Under the pieces are notes generated by a model. The model saw nothing but the letters and a program-made list of their open reading frames with translations. It was not told where the DNA came from and ran no database searches. Shown in pieces: positions 17,196 to 26,650 of a stretch of DNA of 64,000 nt. Position 1 is the first letter of the stretch; every line of letters begins with the position of its first letter. The DNA comes from JABCPE02 sp963516675 (lineage in GTDB: Bacteria > Bacteroidota > Bacteroidia > Flavobacteriales > Weeksellaceae): the NCBI GenBank assembly GCA_963516675.1, contig CAUQBH010000001.1, forward strand, positions 62,001-126,000, in the 5' to 3' direction. A program made the translations under genes and the position numbers.

Positions 17196-17222
17196 AAATC
17201 CCACCATAAGGTGGGATTTTTA
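17196..17222 (+). terminator. Terminator after panC
   Basis: AAATCCCACC (17196-17205), loop ATAA, GGTGGGATTT (17210-17219) and a T tract. It can also serve the convergent FAD oxidoreductase gene. Confidence 0.85.
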
Positions 17223-17223
17223 T

Positions 17224-18267
17224 TTATTTCGGTTCTGTAAATCTGGTCAAATTCACCTCGGGAAGCAAATCTTTTTTACCTTCAATAAAATCAAAAAGCT
17301 CCTTTGAAAAATAGCATCCGTTTAGGATTCCTCTCGCTCCCAGCCCATTGAAAACATAAAGGTTTTTGTGTTTTTCATGTCTTCCTAAAATAGGTCTCCT
17401 ATCCACCACGGTAGGACGAAATCCTACATTGATTTCTTCCACTTCGAATTTTTCTGGATAAAACTGAGACAGGCCATTTATCAGCTGCTCCTTCGCCTCT
17501 TCATCTACATTTTCATCCGTTCTTTCCCTATCGTAAGTTCCTCCGTAATAATATTTCCCATTTTCCAATGGAAAAATAAAATGTTTTTTCTTAATCGTAA
17601 AATCCCCTTCCAGCGGCAAAGGGAGATTTACCACCAGATGATGACCTTTATTAATATGAATAGGGATTTCTTTAAAATATGGATTTTGCTTCACGGCTAT
17701 TCCTTCCGCAAAAACAATATTTTTAAATTTAATATCCTTATACTGAGAGTTTTCTACATCGAGAGAGTTATAGTCAAATCTTTCTTTTATTAGATATTCA
17801 TTTCTTTGTAAATATTGTAAAATGTCTCCAAAAAACGCTTCCACATCCAATCGTGCAGAATGATTCACTCTTCCAGAACTAAAGGGATTTTCCACCACAT
17901 CTAATTCCTCAAAAACAGGATGAAGAAAAGGTCTAAGGCTTTCTTCTTTCATCTTTTTCTGCCATAGTTCTCTTTCTTCTTCATTATGAAAAATCCTTTG
18001 AATAGTTTTTTTTATTAAATAATTCTTGCCTGTATACTGCTGTATTTCAGACAGAGTTTTATGCAAAAAATCTATCTGTTCCTTTGCCAGCCAAAAAGAA
18101 GTAAAACGCTTCAAAACCACAGGATTGATCATCCCAGCCGAAATCTGCGATGCGCTCTTCTTCCCTTCTGAAAAAATAACGAAATCTTTATTTTCTTTTA
18201 ACAGCTGATGTGCAAAAAATAAAGCCGCATATCCATCTCCTACAATGATGTATTCTGTATCTCTCAT
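17224..18267 (-). CDS. FAD-dependent oxidoreductase (DadA/glycine-oxidase fold)
   Basis: 347 aa from the ATG at 18265-18267; two codons upstream a GTG is possible. The N-terminal dinucleotide-binding motif reads YIIVGDGYAALFFAHQLL, with a slightly unusual GDGYAA in place of GxGxxG. The FAD-family C-terminal motif is FRPTVVDRRPILGRH, then FNGLGARGILNGCYFS. The amine substrate is unknown. It lies just downstream of gldKLMN on the same strand, but a strong terminator after gldN separates it. Confidence 0.8.
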   Translation of the reverse strand: MRDTEYIIVGDGYAALFFAHQLLKENKDFVIFSEGKKSASQISAGMINPVVLKRFTSFWLAKEQIDFLHKTLSEIQQYTGKNYLIKKTIQRIFHNEEERELWQKKMKEESLRPFLHPVFEELDVVENPFSSGRVNHSARLDVEAFFGDILQYLQRNEYLIKERFDYNSLDVENSQYKDIKFKNIVFAEGIAVKQNPYFKEIPIHINKGHHLVVNLPLPLEGDFTIKKKHFIFPLENGKYYYGGTYDRERTDENVDEEAKEQLINGLSQFYPEKFEVEEINVGFRPTVVDRRPILGRHEKHKNLYVFNGLGARGILNGCYFSKELFDFIEGKKDLLPEVNLTRFTEPK

Positions 18268-18279
18268 AACCACAAAAAT

Positions 18280-18307
18280 AAAAAAACCTAGGCAAAATTT
18301 GCCTAGG
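18280..18307 (-). terminator. Terminator of the gldKLMN operon
   Basis: On the minus strand CCTAGGCAAA (complement of 18298-18307) pairs with TTTGCCTAGG (complement of 18287-18296), followed by seven T residues. Confidence 0.85.
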
Positions 18308-18332
18308 CTATTATGTTAAAATTATAATAAAA

Positions 18333-19439
18333 TTAATAATTCCACATATCATTCTCCATCTCAAGAATTTGATTTTTGATTCTTTCACTCTCTTCTAGTT
18401 GAGCGTTAGCATCATTCGGGATGTAGTCTTTGATATTCCCTGTACCATACCCATTTTCAGATCTGTAAATGATAGAAGAGAATCTTCTTGCATTCAATAA
18501 GTCATCAAATGTAAGGTCAGAAGACAAGTTCTTATTGTTAAATACTACTGCATTTGCCAATACTTCCCTTGCACTTGGGTAGAATACCCAGAACAAATCA
18601 ATAAGCTCATCTGCGTTACCAAGAGGTTCTCCATTAGGTCCTCTCAAGGCATTAGATGCAGGGTCTTTACCCATAGCAGAAATACCTAATAATCTGTATT
18701 TCAACTGTGCATCTCTACGGTCGATGTACCACATACCTTTGATCTTCAGCATTTTTACATTTTCAGATTTAGTTTCATAAACATCTATGTATTGTTTTTT
18801 CTCTTCCTCTGAAATTTTTTCACCAGCATTGATTCTTTCGATGTAAGAGTCATCCAAACGCTCAAATCTTGTAGCATTTTTGATTTCCTCTTTTGTCATT
18901 CTCTGTGTGAACATCTCATCTTTATATACCTCTTTAATAGAGCCATCATTTACTCCATCTAAAAGAAGTTGATATAAAGATTTTGTAGAAGCTACCAATC
19001 CATCAGAGTTATAATAGAATGGTCTATTGATTTTTTCGTTCATATCAATAATTTCCCATACTACCATACTTCTAACAATATCCTTATCCTCTACATATCC
19101 GTATTTTACAGGATTGTTTTTTACGGAAATAAGTGAGTCCCCTTTCTTAACTGTATTCAAGTTTCTGTAGTGTCTCAACGCAGCTGGTGAATCTGAGTTA
19201 AGGATACTCAAAGAGTTTACTGGATTCAATGGAATCTCTTCCTCTTTTTTAACCTCTACAACAGGCTCTACTGGTTGTTCTGGTTCATCTTGAATAGTTT
19301 TAGTCTTTCCTTTTTTACCTTTTTTACCTTTTTGGGCTACTGCTGTCTTTTTAGCTCCAGCTTTCTTTTTGCCTTTTCCCTTCTGAGCATCTGCAAAGAA
19401 GAAGGTAAATACAAGAAAGAACAATAATATTCTTCTCAT
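18333..19439 (-). CDS. gldN: GldN, type IX secretion/gliding motility protein
   Basis: Periplasmic or outer-membrane-associated component of the type IX secretion system (PorN in Porphyromonas), which forms a ring with GldK. 368 aa with a signal peptide (RRILLFFLVFTFFFADAQ). A Lys/Gly-rich segment (residues about 20-50) leads to the GldN domain, with RPFYYNSDGLVASTKSLYQLLLDG, YIDRRDAQLKYRLLGISAMG and LFWVFYPSAREVLAN. Last gene of gldK-L-M-N, 29 bp after gldM. Confidence 0.95.
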   Translation of the reverse strand: MRRILLFFLVFTFFFADAQKGKGKKKAGAKKTAVAQKGKKGKKGKTKTIQDEPEQPVEPVVEVKKEEEIPLNPVNSLSILNSDSPAALRHYRNLNTVKKGDSLISVKNNPVKYGYVEDKDIVRSMVVWEIIDMNEKINRPFYYNSDGLVASTKSLYQLLLDGVNDGSIKEVYKDEMFTQRMTKEEIKNATRFERLDDSYIERINAGEKISEEEKKQYIDVYETKSENVKMLKIKGMWYIDRRDAQLKYRLLGISAMGKDPASNALRGPNGEPLGNADELIDLFWVFYPSAREVLANAVVFNNKNLSSDLTFDDLLNARRFSSIIYRSENGYGTGNIKDYIPNDANAQLEESERIKNQILEMENDMWNY

Positions 19440-19468
19440 TTTATTTTGATATTAATTATATTTATTTA

Positions 19469-21031
19469 CTACTGAACATTTATGACAACTGGGCTGATAT
19501 TTTTAAGCATTTGTCCACCCAATCCTGTAGCAGTAGCTTGGATATCAAACACATAACATACATCACCGGCTCTCAATCCAGCTGTAAGGTTAGCAGCTGC
19601 ACTTAGAGAATTTCCGCTCACATACATAGCTGCTTTTCCAGGCGCTTTGAATCTAAATCCTGTTACTTGGAAACTTACAGGGAAGTCGAAATCAGGTATA
19701 GCAGCCGAAATCACTTGTCTTGAAATAGAACTTGCAGGCATAGAAACTACATTCTGAGATCTAATCTGTCCTTGTGGCGCAGGAACACTCTTAATACGGA
19801 ATGGGAATGATTGAGAAACCACTTTTCCATTAGGTTGTTTTCCTGACACTGTAATATTCACAGTATTTCCAGCTCCTGGTCTGATAACCCATTTACCTTT
19901 ACCACCTGATACACTAGCACCTGGTGCAGAAAGAGTTACTGTAGAGTTATCAACACCTAGCATAGATGCAGATACAGGGTTTTCTACACCTCTATATAGT
20001 ACATTCATCTTATCAGCAGAAATCAAAGCTCCACTTTGAAGTTTAACTTCTTCTGCTCCAGCGATTACTCTATAGTTGTGCTTGAAAGGTAATGCTACCA
20101 TTTCTCCTTTAGAGTTTCTATATGAAACTGTACCACTCATTGTATGTTCTCCTACTCCTCCTCCTAGAGTTTTGTATCCCATACCTCTAGTTGTTCTATC
20201 AACTCCTGTGAACTGAAGATTTGGATCATCAGAATATGTTCCGATGAATACTTTAGCTTCTACAGGCTGACCTTGGATAATTACTGTAGGACCAGCAACG
20301 ATAGCTTCGTATGCATTGAATTTGATATCAGCATCCACTTTTTCTTGAAGCATCAATGCCAAAGCATCTGACTGCAAGTTTCTCGCTTCTGATTGGATAA
20401 CTTCCAAGTTAGATAATGCAGCAATCAATGGTTGGTTGTGGAATTTATATTGTAACCATCCTTTACCATTTCTTGTTTCTCCTTTTGGAAATTCAGTAAC
20501 CATTGTTTGGTTAGCTCTTTCCACTAGGTTTTTCATTTCTGGAACATTCCCAAAAGACTGAGCTATAAATATTCTAAGATCATTTATTTGTTTAGTCAAA
20601 TCTTTGGCAACTTTAGAAGGGGTGTTTTCATCACCTCCATCGAAGAATTTACCTGTAGAATATTCCGTACCATTCAAAGCATTGAAGTTATCTTCTACCC
20701 CAGATTTTTCATCATATCCAGCTTCTTTTTTCAATTGAGTTTTGATGCCTTCTATTGATTCTACTAAAGCATTGATTTTTCCTTTCAATCCCTGATAAAT
20801 CTCATAGTTTTGAGCTGCTGCTTCATTAGTTTCAGATTTAGCCTTTAAGGTTTGCTCAAAAATTTTATCAGTTTTATTTTCAGTCAACTCTCTTGACTCT
20901 TGTAGAGATGAGTTAGTATCAAAATAAGATCTAATAATCTCTTGGTCAATTTGCATCGCCAACATACAGATGAAAACCAAGTACATTAGGTTAATCATCT
21001 TCTGACGAGGTGATAATTTCTCTTTTGCCAT
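19469..21031 (-). CDS. gldM: GldM, type IX secretion motor subunit
   Basis: With GldL this forms the proton-driven inner-membrane motor of the type IX system. 520 aa with one N-terminal membrane span (MINLMYLVFICMLAMQI, residues about 12-28). The long periplasmic part of alpha-helical then beta domains includes RGMGYKTLGGGVGEHTMSGT and RVIAGAEEVKLQSGALI. Length and order are the same as in other flavobacteria. Confidence 0.96.
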   Translation of the reverse strand: MAKEKLSPRQKMINLMYLVFICMLAMQIDQEIIRSYFDTNSSLQESRELTENKTDKIFEQTLKAKSETNEAAAQNYEIYQGLKGKINALVESIEGIKTQLKKEAGYDEKSGVEDNFNALNGTEYSTGKFFDGGDENTPSKVAKDLTKQINDLRIFIAQSFGNVPEMKNLVERANQTMVTEFPKGETRNGKGWLQYKFHNQPLIAALSNLEVIQSEARNLQSDALALMLQEKVDADIKFNAYEAIVAGPTVIIQGQPVEAKVFIGTYSDDPNLQFTGVDRTTRGMGYKTLGGGVGEHTMSGTVSYRNSKGEMVALPFKHNYRVIAGAEEVKLQSGALISADKMNVLYRGVENPVSASMLGVDNSTVTLSAPGASVSGGKGKWVIRPGAGNTVNITVSGKQPNGKVVSQSFPFRIKSVPAPQGQIRSQNVVSMPASSISRQVISAAIPDFDFPVSFQVTGFRFKAPGKAAMYVSGNSLSAAANLTAGLRAGDVCYVFDIQATATGLGGQMLKNISPVVINVQ

Positions 21032-21079
21032 TTTTTAATTTTTTTTGGTTTAAAATTATTTAAAAATCACAATGAGAAA

Positions 21080-21766
21080 TTAAGCTTTCATCGCTGTTAA
21101 CATACCTCCATAAACTCTGTTCAAGCTATTAAGGTTTGTAGTCAATCCTTTCAATTCTTCATTAAACTTCTCTGACTGTTCAGCTGATTTTTGGATGTCA
21201 GCTACATATTTTTTGCTGTACTCAGACTGTTGTCTTCCGTGTTCTAATTGTAGAGCGTATAAAGCGTTGATGCTTTCTAAGTGATTAGCAGCCAAAGCCA
21301 TTTGCTCGTTATATTTGTGAGTAGAAGCAGAAACATCTACAGTTTGGTTAATTTGGTCTACAGAGTGAGAGAATTTATCAATTCCTGTTCTCAATCTTTC
21401 GAACATAGCAACATCCAATTTAGCATCTGCTAACATTTTATCCAATTTTTCAGATAAAGAAACTTCTAATTCAGAAATGTTAGATGTAACTTTAGATTCT
21501 ACAGCCTTTCTTGGCTTTGGAGTAGCATTAGCATCCATCAATTCTGGATATACATTTTCCCATGCATATTTAGTTTCTTCTGCAGGTGGGTTGAATGCAA
21601 ACACGATGAAGATGAAACATTCCACTGCAAGCCCCAATCCTAAGATAAAGTTACCACTTACACCTGGAATAGGAAGGTGTGTCATTTTTACTAACGCTCC
21701 GAAAATTACTACCGCTGCCCCCATTGAATAAATGAAGTTTAACACAGCATCTTTTGATTTAAACAT
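21080..21766 (-). CDS. gldL: GldL, type IX secretion motor subunit
   Basis: Cytoplasmic-membrane partner of GldM. 228 aa with two hydrophobic helices: AVLNFIYSMGAAVVIFGALV, and NFILGLGLAVECFIFIVFAF, which carries the conserved membrane Glu. A long cytoplasmic coiled-coil tail follows. Third from the promoter end of the gldKLMN set only because gldK and gldL lie upstream on the minus strand; spacing to its neighbours is 48-50 bp. Confidence 0.95.
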   Translation of the reverse strand: MFKSKDAVLNFIYSMGAAVVIFGALVKMTHLPIPGVSGNFILGLGLAVECFIFIVFAFNPPAEETKYAWENVYPELMDANATPKPRKAVESKVTSNISELEVSLSEKLDKMLADAKLDVAMFERLRTGIDKFSHSVDQINQTVDVSASTHKYNEQMALAANHLESINALYALQLEHGRQQSEYSKKYVADIQKSAEQSEKFNEELKGLTTNLNSLNRVYGGMLTAMKA

Positions 21767-21816
21767 AACTTTTAATTTTTAATGATTATACTTTATTTAA
21801 TTTTTTCTTGTTTTTT

Positions 21817-23220
21817 TTATCTTCTTATTTTAGACGCTCCTTCTGGTATGTCTTGAACAGTTCTAAATCCTATGTAGCTTCTAGCAGAGTCTTTACGCTC
21901 CCAGTCTCTAGAACCAACCATCAATAGGTATCCTATATCTTTCCAAGAACCACCTCTTACAGTTTTCTTAACATCTACATAGGCTCTGTTAGAGATGTAA
22001 GGATTCAATGTAGAAGAGAACTGATAAGTAGAGTTGTTATAAGGAGATTCTGTCCATTCAGCTACATTCCCTGCCATGTCATAAAGTCCATATCCGTTTT
22101 TAGGGAACTTTTTAACAGGAGCTGTATACATATATGTACCTTTTTTCTCATCCTCTATATAGTTACCTCTCTTAGGTTTGAAGTTTGCTAAATAGCATGC
22201 TCTATCATCCATCAAATAAGGACCTCCCCAAGGATAAGCTGCATTTTCTAGACCACCACGAGCTGCATATTCCCATTCTGCTTCAGTTGGAAGTCTGAAT
22301 TTCATAGGAGAATGTCTTCTCTTTTTAGATCTTGCATTAGAATCTGCTTTTGCTTTTGTTTTATAGTCAGTAAAAGCTCTTGCTTGATCCCAAGTAACCC
22401 CTACTACAGGATAATCTTTATATGCAATATGCCAGAAATATTGGTCAAATAGCGGTTCATTATAAGCATAATTGAAATCTCTCAACCATACTGTTGTATC
22501 TGGATAAACAGCTATACTCGTTTTCTTTTCTGAACGAAGTCCTTTAGATCCATCTTTGATGTCTTCCCACTCATAACGGTACTGAAGTTTAGTAACATCT
22601 AGAATTCTCTTGTTATTTTCTCTCTTATCTGGCGCTACATACATAGACTCTAAAATCTCTGCATATTTAGCATCTGGATATTGATTAACATTCCAATCTA
22701 ATGGAACTGACCAATCCAATCTTTTCGCCTCATTATAACCATTTCTCCCTCCTTGAGATTCCAAGAACTGCTGGTATCCAGACTTATTCTCTTTATCTCC
22801 TTTTTGAGACAAATACGCATAATTACGCCCTTCTCCTTTACCATCTCCAGAAGATTGTCCTCCTCCTGCAGCCTCTGCTAAAAGAGTTCTAGCAATAGAG
22901 TCTCTTACATAGTTGATAAACAATCTATACTGAGCATTAGTAACTTCTGCTTCATCCATGAAAAATGAAGAAACAGTAACTGTCTTTAATTGGGTTTTCT
23001 CTGGAGTCATTGTGAAGTCCTGATCTGCCTGCCCCATAACGAAAGACCCTCCTGGTATTGCTACCATTCCGTGCGGTCTCGCTGCAACAAAAGATTTTGA
23101 ACTTTCTCTAGACACCAATTCTCCCTTGGTGTCTGGTCTTCCAGAATTCCCTTTTTTCCCTCCTGAGGAACATGCCGCAGTTAGTAAAGCTGCGGAAACT
23201 AAAAGAACGATTCTTTTCAT
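21817..23220 (-). CDS. gldK: GldK, outer-membrane lipoprotein of the type IX system
   Basis: Lipoprotein that forms the ring with GldN (PorK in Porphyromonas). 467 aa. The signal peptide ends in a lipobox (LLTAACSS, Cys17). The body is a formylglycine-generating-enzyme-like fold with VAIPGGSFVMGQADQDF, FRLPTEAEWEYAARGG, YGLYDMAGNVAEWTE and VRGGSWKDIGYLL. The fold is used structurally here; no sulfatase activity is implied. First gene of gldKLMN. Confidence 0.95.
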   Translation of the reverse strand: MKRIVLLVSAALLTAACSSGGKKGNSGRPDTKGELVSRESSKSFVAARPHGMVAIPGGSFVMGQADQDFTMTPEKTQLKTVTVSSFFMDEAEVTNAQYRLFINYVRDSIARTLLAEAAGGGQSSGDGKGEGRNYAYLSQKGDKENKSGYQQFLESQGGRNGYNEAKRLDWSVPLDWNVNQYPDAKYAEILESMYVAPDKRENNKRILDVTKLQYRYEWEDIKDGSKGLRSEKKTSIAVYPDTTVWLRDFNYAYNEPLFDQYFWHIAYKDYPVVGVTWDQARAFTDYKTKAKADSNARSKKRRHSPMKFRLPTEAEWEYAARGGLENAAYPWGGPYLMDDRACYLANFKPKRGNYIEDEKKGTYMYTAPVKKFPKNGYGLYDMAGNVAEWTESPYNNSTYQFSSTLNPYISNRAYVDVKKTVRGGSWKDIGYLLMVGSRDWERKDSARSYIGFRTVQDIPEGASKIRR

Positions 23221-23308
23221 TATATTAAATCTATTTTTTTATAATTTATTTATTTTTCAAAAAGGATAACGATTTTTTTCTTAAATTATTTTCCTTCCCT
23301 CATATTTT

Positions 23309-25159
23309 TTATTCCACTGTCACAGATTTTGCCAAATTTCTCGGCTGATCAACATTTACTCCCCTATAAACAGCTATATAATAAGCTAATATTTGTAATG
23401 GTATAGATGCCACTATTGGAGAGAAACATTCTGATGTTTCTGGTATTTCTATCACATAATCAGACATTGCTGAAACTTGCTCATCTCCTTTATTAACAAT
23501 AGAAATCACTTTTCCTTTTCGTGCTTTAATCTCCTGTACATTACTTACAATCTTATCATAATGACCTTTTCTTGGAGCAATGATTACTATTGGCATATTT
23601 TCATCGATCAAAGCAATAGGTCCATGCTTCATTTCTGCTGCTGGATAGCCTTCTGCATGGATATAAGAGATTTCTTTCAACTTCAATGCTCCTTCTAATG
23701 CAGCAGGAAAATTATAACCACGCCCCAAATATAAGAAATTTGAAGCACTTACAAAATCTTTCGCCATTTTTTTAACATAATCATGAGTAGATTCTAGTAC
23801 ATCCTCTATCTTTTTAGGGATAGCATCTAGTTCTGTTATCAGACTCATGAAATCTACATTGCTAAGATTTCCATTATGTTTTCCTAGCTTAAGTGCCAGC
23901 AAAGATAATATTGTTAGTTGAGCAGTAAAAGCTTTTGTAGAAGCAACTCCTATCTCTGGCCCCGCATGTGTATATGCTCCTGCATCTGAGAATCTAGAAA
24001 TAGAAGAATCTACAACATTACAAATTCCAAAAATAAACGCTCCTCTTTCTTTTGCTAATTTAATAGCCGCCATTGTATCTGCTGTCTCACCTGACTGAGA
24101 AATCGCAATAACTATATCCTTATTAGTAATAATAGGATTTCTGTATCTAAATTCAGAAGCATACTCCACTTCTACTGGGATTCTAGCAAATTCTTCTATA
24201 AGATATTCTCCTATCAATCCCGCATGCCAAGAAGTTCCGCAAGCTACAATAATAATTCTTTCTGCTTTAGTGAATTTATCTAAATAATCCCAAATTCCAG
24301 CCATCTTTATGATTCCCTCATCTACTAAAAGACGGCCTCTCATAGTATCATGGATAGATTTTGGCTGTTCAAAGATTTCTTTAAGCATAAAATGCTCATA
24401 ACCACCTTTTTCTATCTGTTCTAGGCTTAATTTTAATTCTTGAACTTCAGGAATAACAACTGAATTATCCACAATAGCTCTGATTTCTACTCCTTTTTCT
24501 AAAGAAATCGTTGCCATGTGTCCATCTTCAAGATAGATAGCTTCTTTAGTAAACTCAACGAAAGGCGAAGCATCAGAAGCCACGAAATACTCATCTTCTC
24601 CTATCCCTATAGCCAAAGGTGAACCTAAACGACCTACAACCAAAAGCCCTGGGTGGTCTTTATGCATCACAGTGATAGCATATGCACCATACACTTCGTT
24701 CAATGCATATCTCACAGCAGTAGGAAAATCCACCTCCTGTGTGTCCATTATATATTGAATCAGATTAACTAAAACTTCGGTATCTGTATCAGAAGTAAAA
24801 GTAAATCCTTTCTCTATCAACATAGTCTTAATGGTATCATAGTTCTCTATAATTCCATTATGAATAATTGCTATTTTCCCATTATTAGACAAATGTGGAT
24901 GAGAGTTTCTATCACTAGGAACCCCATGAGTAGCCCATCGAGTATGTCCCATACCCACATGAGCAGAACCTTCCAAGTCTTTAGAAATACTAACCAAATC
25001 GGCTACTTTTCCTTTCGTTTTCTTAAGTTCAAAGTCATTATTTTGTCCCTCCACTATTACCCCTGCACTATCATAACCTCGATACTCTAATCTTTTTAGC
25101 CCATTGATTACTATATCATAAGCACATCTATGCCCTGTATATCCTACTATTCCACACAT
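23309..25159 (-). CDS. glmS: Glutamine--fructose-6-phosphate aminotransferase (isomerising)
   Basis: Makes glucosamine-6-phosphate from fructose-6-phosphate and glutamine, the first step to UDP-GlcNAc for cell wall and LPS. 616 aa. The N-terminal Ntn amidotransferase begins MCGIVGYTG with catalytic Cys2. Two SIS domains follow (IIIVACGTSWHAGLIGEYLI, ISQSGETADT) and the C-terminus ends LAKSVTVE as expected. It is 14 bp after the DUF4270 gene and probably co-transcribed with it. No glmS ribozyme motif was noticed upstream. Confidence 0.97.
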   Translation of the reverse strand: MCGIVGYTGHRCAYDIVINGLKRLEYRGYDSAGVIVEGQNNDFELKKTKGKVADLVSISKDLEGSAHVGMGHTRWATHGVPSDRNSHPHLSNNGKIAIIHNGIIENYDTIKTMLIEKGFTFTSDTDTEVLVNLIQYIMDTQEVDFPTAVRYALNEVYGAYAITVMHKDHPGLLVVGRLGSPLAIGIGEDEYFVASDASPFVEFTKEAIYLEDGHMATISLEKGVEIRAIVDNSVVIPEVQELKLSLEQIEKGGYEHFMLKEIFEQPKSIHDTMRGRLLVDEGIIKMAGIWDYLDKFTKAERIIIVACGTSWHAGLIGEYLIEEFARIPVEVEYASEFRYRNPIITNKDIVIAISQSGETADTMAAIKLAKERGAFIFGICNVVDSSISRFSDAGAYTHAGPEIGVASTKAFTAQLTILSLLALKLGKHNGNLSNVDFMSLITELDAIPKKIEDVLESTHDYVKKMAKDFVSASNFLYLGRGYNFPAALEGALKLKEISYIHAEGYPAAEMKHGPIALIDENMPIVIIAPRKGHYDKIVSNVQEIKARKGKVISIVNKGDEQVSAMSDYVIEIPETSECFSPIVASIPLQILAYYIAVYRGVNVDQPRNLAKSVTVE

Positions 25160-25173
25160 AATCTGTTCTAAAT

Positions 25174-26637
25174 TTATTTAGTAACATATGTTACCATTAG
25201 TTTTGGTCTATTATTATTTGCAGCATTTGTCCCTACAAACACAGCTCTGTAAGGTGAGCTAACATTATTATTATAATCTTCACTTACCAAATTCCCATTT
25301 GAAGTAAGATACTCTCCAATATTGACAATCAAGTCTTTAGCCTCTGCTTCTTTTTCTACAATATCTTTGACGGTTTTTGTAATATCAATATCATAGTAAG
25401 AAGGATTACTATTAGTAGAATAAGCTTTTACTAAACTATAATTACTATTACCCAACATGGTTTTTAAGTCTGTAATAAAATCAGTTTCTCCTTGTTTTCT
25501 TACTAAGAAACCAACTGGTTTAGTATAAGAATTATTCCATGTATTAGTGTCTGTATACAATCTTACTTTTGCTGAAAGTATCGCTGCACCACGCTCTTTG
25601 TAAAGTCTTTTCAAATCACTAATACCTGCTCCATTCAGTTTTATTGCTGCTCCAGGGCCTCCCATCCCTTGCATATATAGCAGAGGATCTCCATTAGTAC
25701 TATTTATATTAGCCATTACAGCATTATATGTAGAACTTCTAGTATATGATATCTTGCTAAAATGAACATTAGAAGATCCTAAATCAAAACTAAAAGTATT
25801 TGATTTTCCTCCAGATCTATAGTACATGGTCATTGTCACTTCATTAGGAGCAAAGTTTATCAAGTAACCATCATTTTCTCGAACTGAAATTTTAAGTCCT
25901 TTGAAATAATTGATAAAATTACTTTCGTTGCTCAACTCTGTAGCTCCACTTTTATCAGCTATTTTAGTTTTAAAATGATTTTCATCTAATTTGATTCTTA
26001 ATCCTGCTTCCCTTGTCAAAAGAGCCGTATTATCAGAAGTTTTATTTATACTAACTGCATAAACATTCCCTGAAAAAACCTTAGTCCCCAATGGAACTCC
26101 ACTTGTAGTAACGGTGCTATTTGACAATTTTTCCGTCCCAACAGCCCCCAAATCAGTAGCAATTTCATGAACATCAATATTCATTGTTGCTGCTGGATTT
26201 CCATATTTAACAGCTTCATATTTCGTTAATGTCTGTTTTGCAACCTGTCCTTCATGGGTTACATTTGTTGTTGTAACCGCTTTGGTTGTAGCATCATATT
26301 GAGGTTTAATTTCTAAAACCACAGAATCTACTATTGGATTAGTTCCAAAGTCAGGAGCATATTTAGACAATCTCACTTGAGTAACATATGCTGACTTCTG
26401 TGTACCGAACTGCCCCTCGGTAAAAGCCCCCAATGTAGCTCTTTGCAACGCATAAGAATCAGCTCTTACAGCATCTCCATTATTTATATTGTAGGCTACC
26501 AAATCATAAGAAACCTGATTTCCAGTAACTGAATTACCATCAAAAAGATTTTTCCCTAAGTCATCAGCATCAGAATTACAACTGACCATCAAACCTCCAA
26601 AAAGAAAAACTGATAATATTGACTTTATTTTATTCAT
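25174..26637 (-). CDS. DUF4270 family lipoprotein
   Basis: 487 aa from the ATG at 26635-26637, chosen because it starts the lipoprotein signal MNKIKSILSVFLFGG ending LMVSC. The frame continues upstream into the neighbouring gene. The mature part is the beta-rich DUF4270 type found in Bacteroidota, with an N-terminal DDLGKNLFDG motif and a C-terminal AVFVGTNAANNNRPKLMVTY strand. Function unknown. It lies between the starch-synthase-like gene and glmS with gaps of 13-14 bp, an arrangement common in flavobacteria. Confidence 0.82.
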   Translation of the reverse strand: MNKIKSILSVFLFGGLMVSCNSDADDLGKNLFDGNSVTGNQVSYDLVAYNINNGDAVRADSYALQRATLGAFTEGQFGTQKSAYVTQVRLSKYAPDFGTNPIVDSVVLEIKPQYDATTKAVTTTNVTHEGQVAKQTLTKYEAVKYGNPAATMNIDVHEIATDLGAVGTEKLSNSTVTTSGVPLGTKVFSGNVYAVSINKTSDNTALLTREAGLRIKLDENHFKTKIADKSGATELSNESNFINYFKGLKISVRENDGYLINFAPNEVTMTMYYRSGGKSNTFSFDLGSSNVHFSKISYTRSSTYNAVMANINSTNGDPLLYMQGMGGPGAAIKLNGAGISDLKRLYKERGAAILSAKVRLYTDTNTWNNSYTKPVGFLVRKQGETDFITDLKTMLGNSNYSLVKAYSTNSNPSYYDIDITKTVKDIVEKEAEAKDLIVNIGEYLTSNGNLVSEDYNNNVSSPYRAVFVGTNAANNNRPKLMVTYVTK

Positions 26638-26650
26638 CTGTTTCTTAGTT

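Noticed and set aside
23221..25173. glmS ribozyme or other RNA switch near glmS
   Set aside because: The gene starts 14 bp after the DUF4270 gene, so there is no room for a leader RNA.
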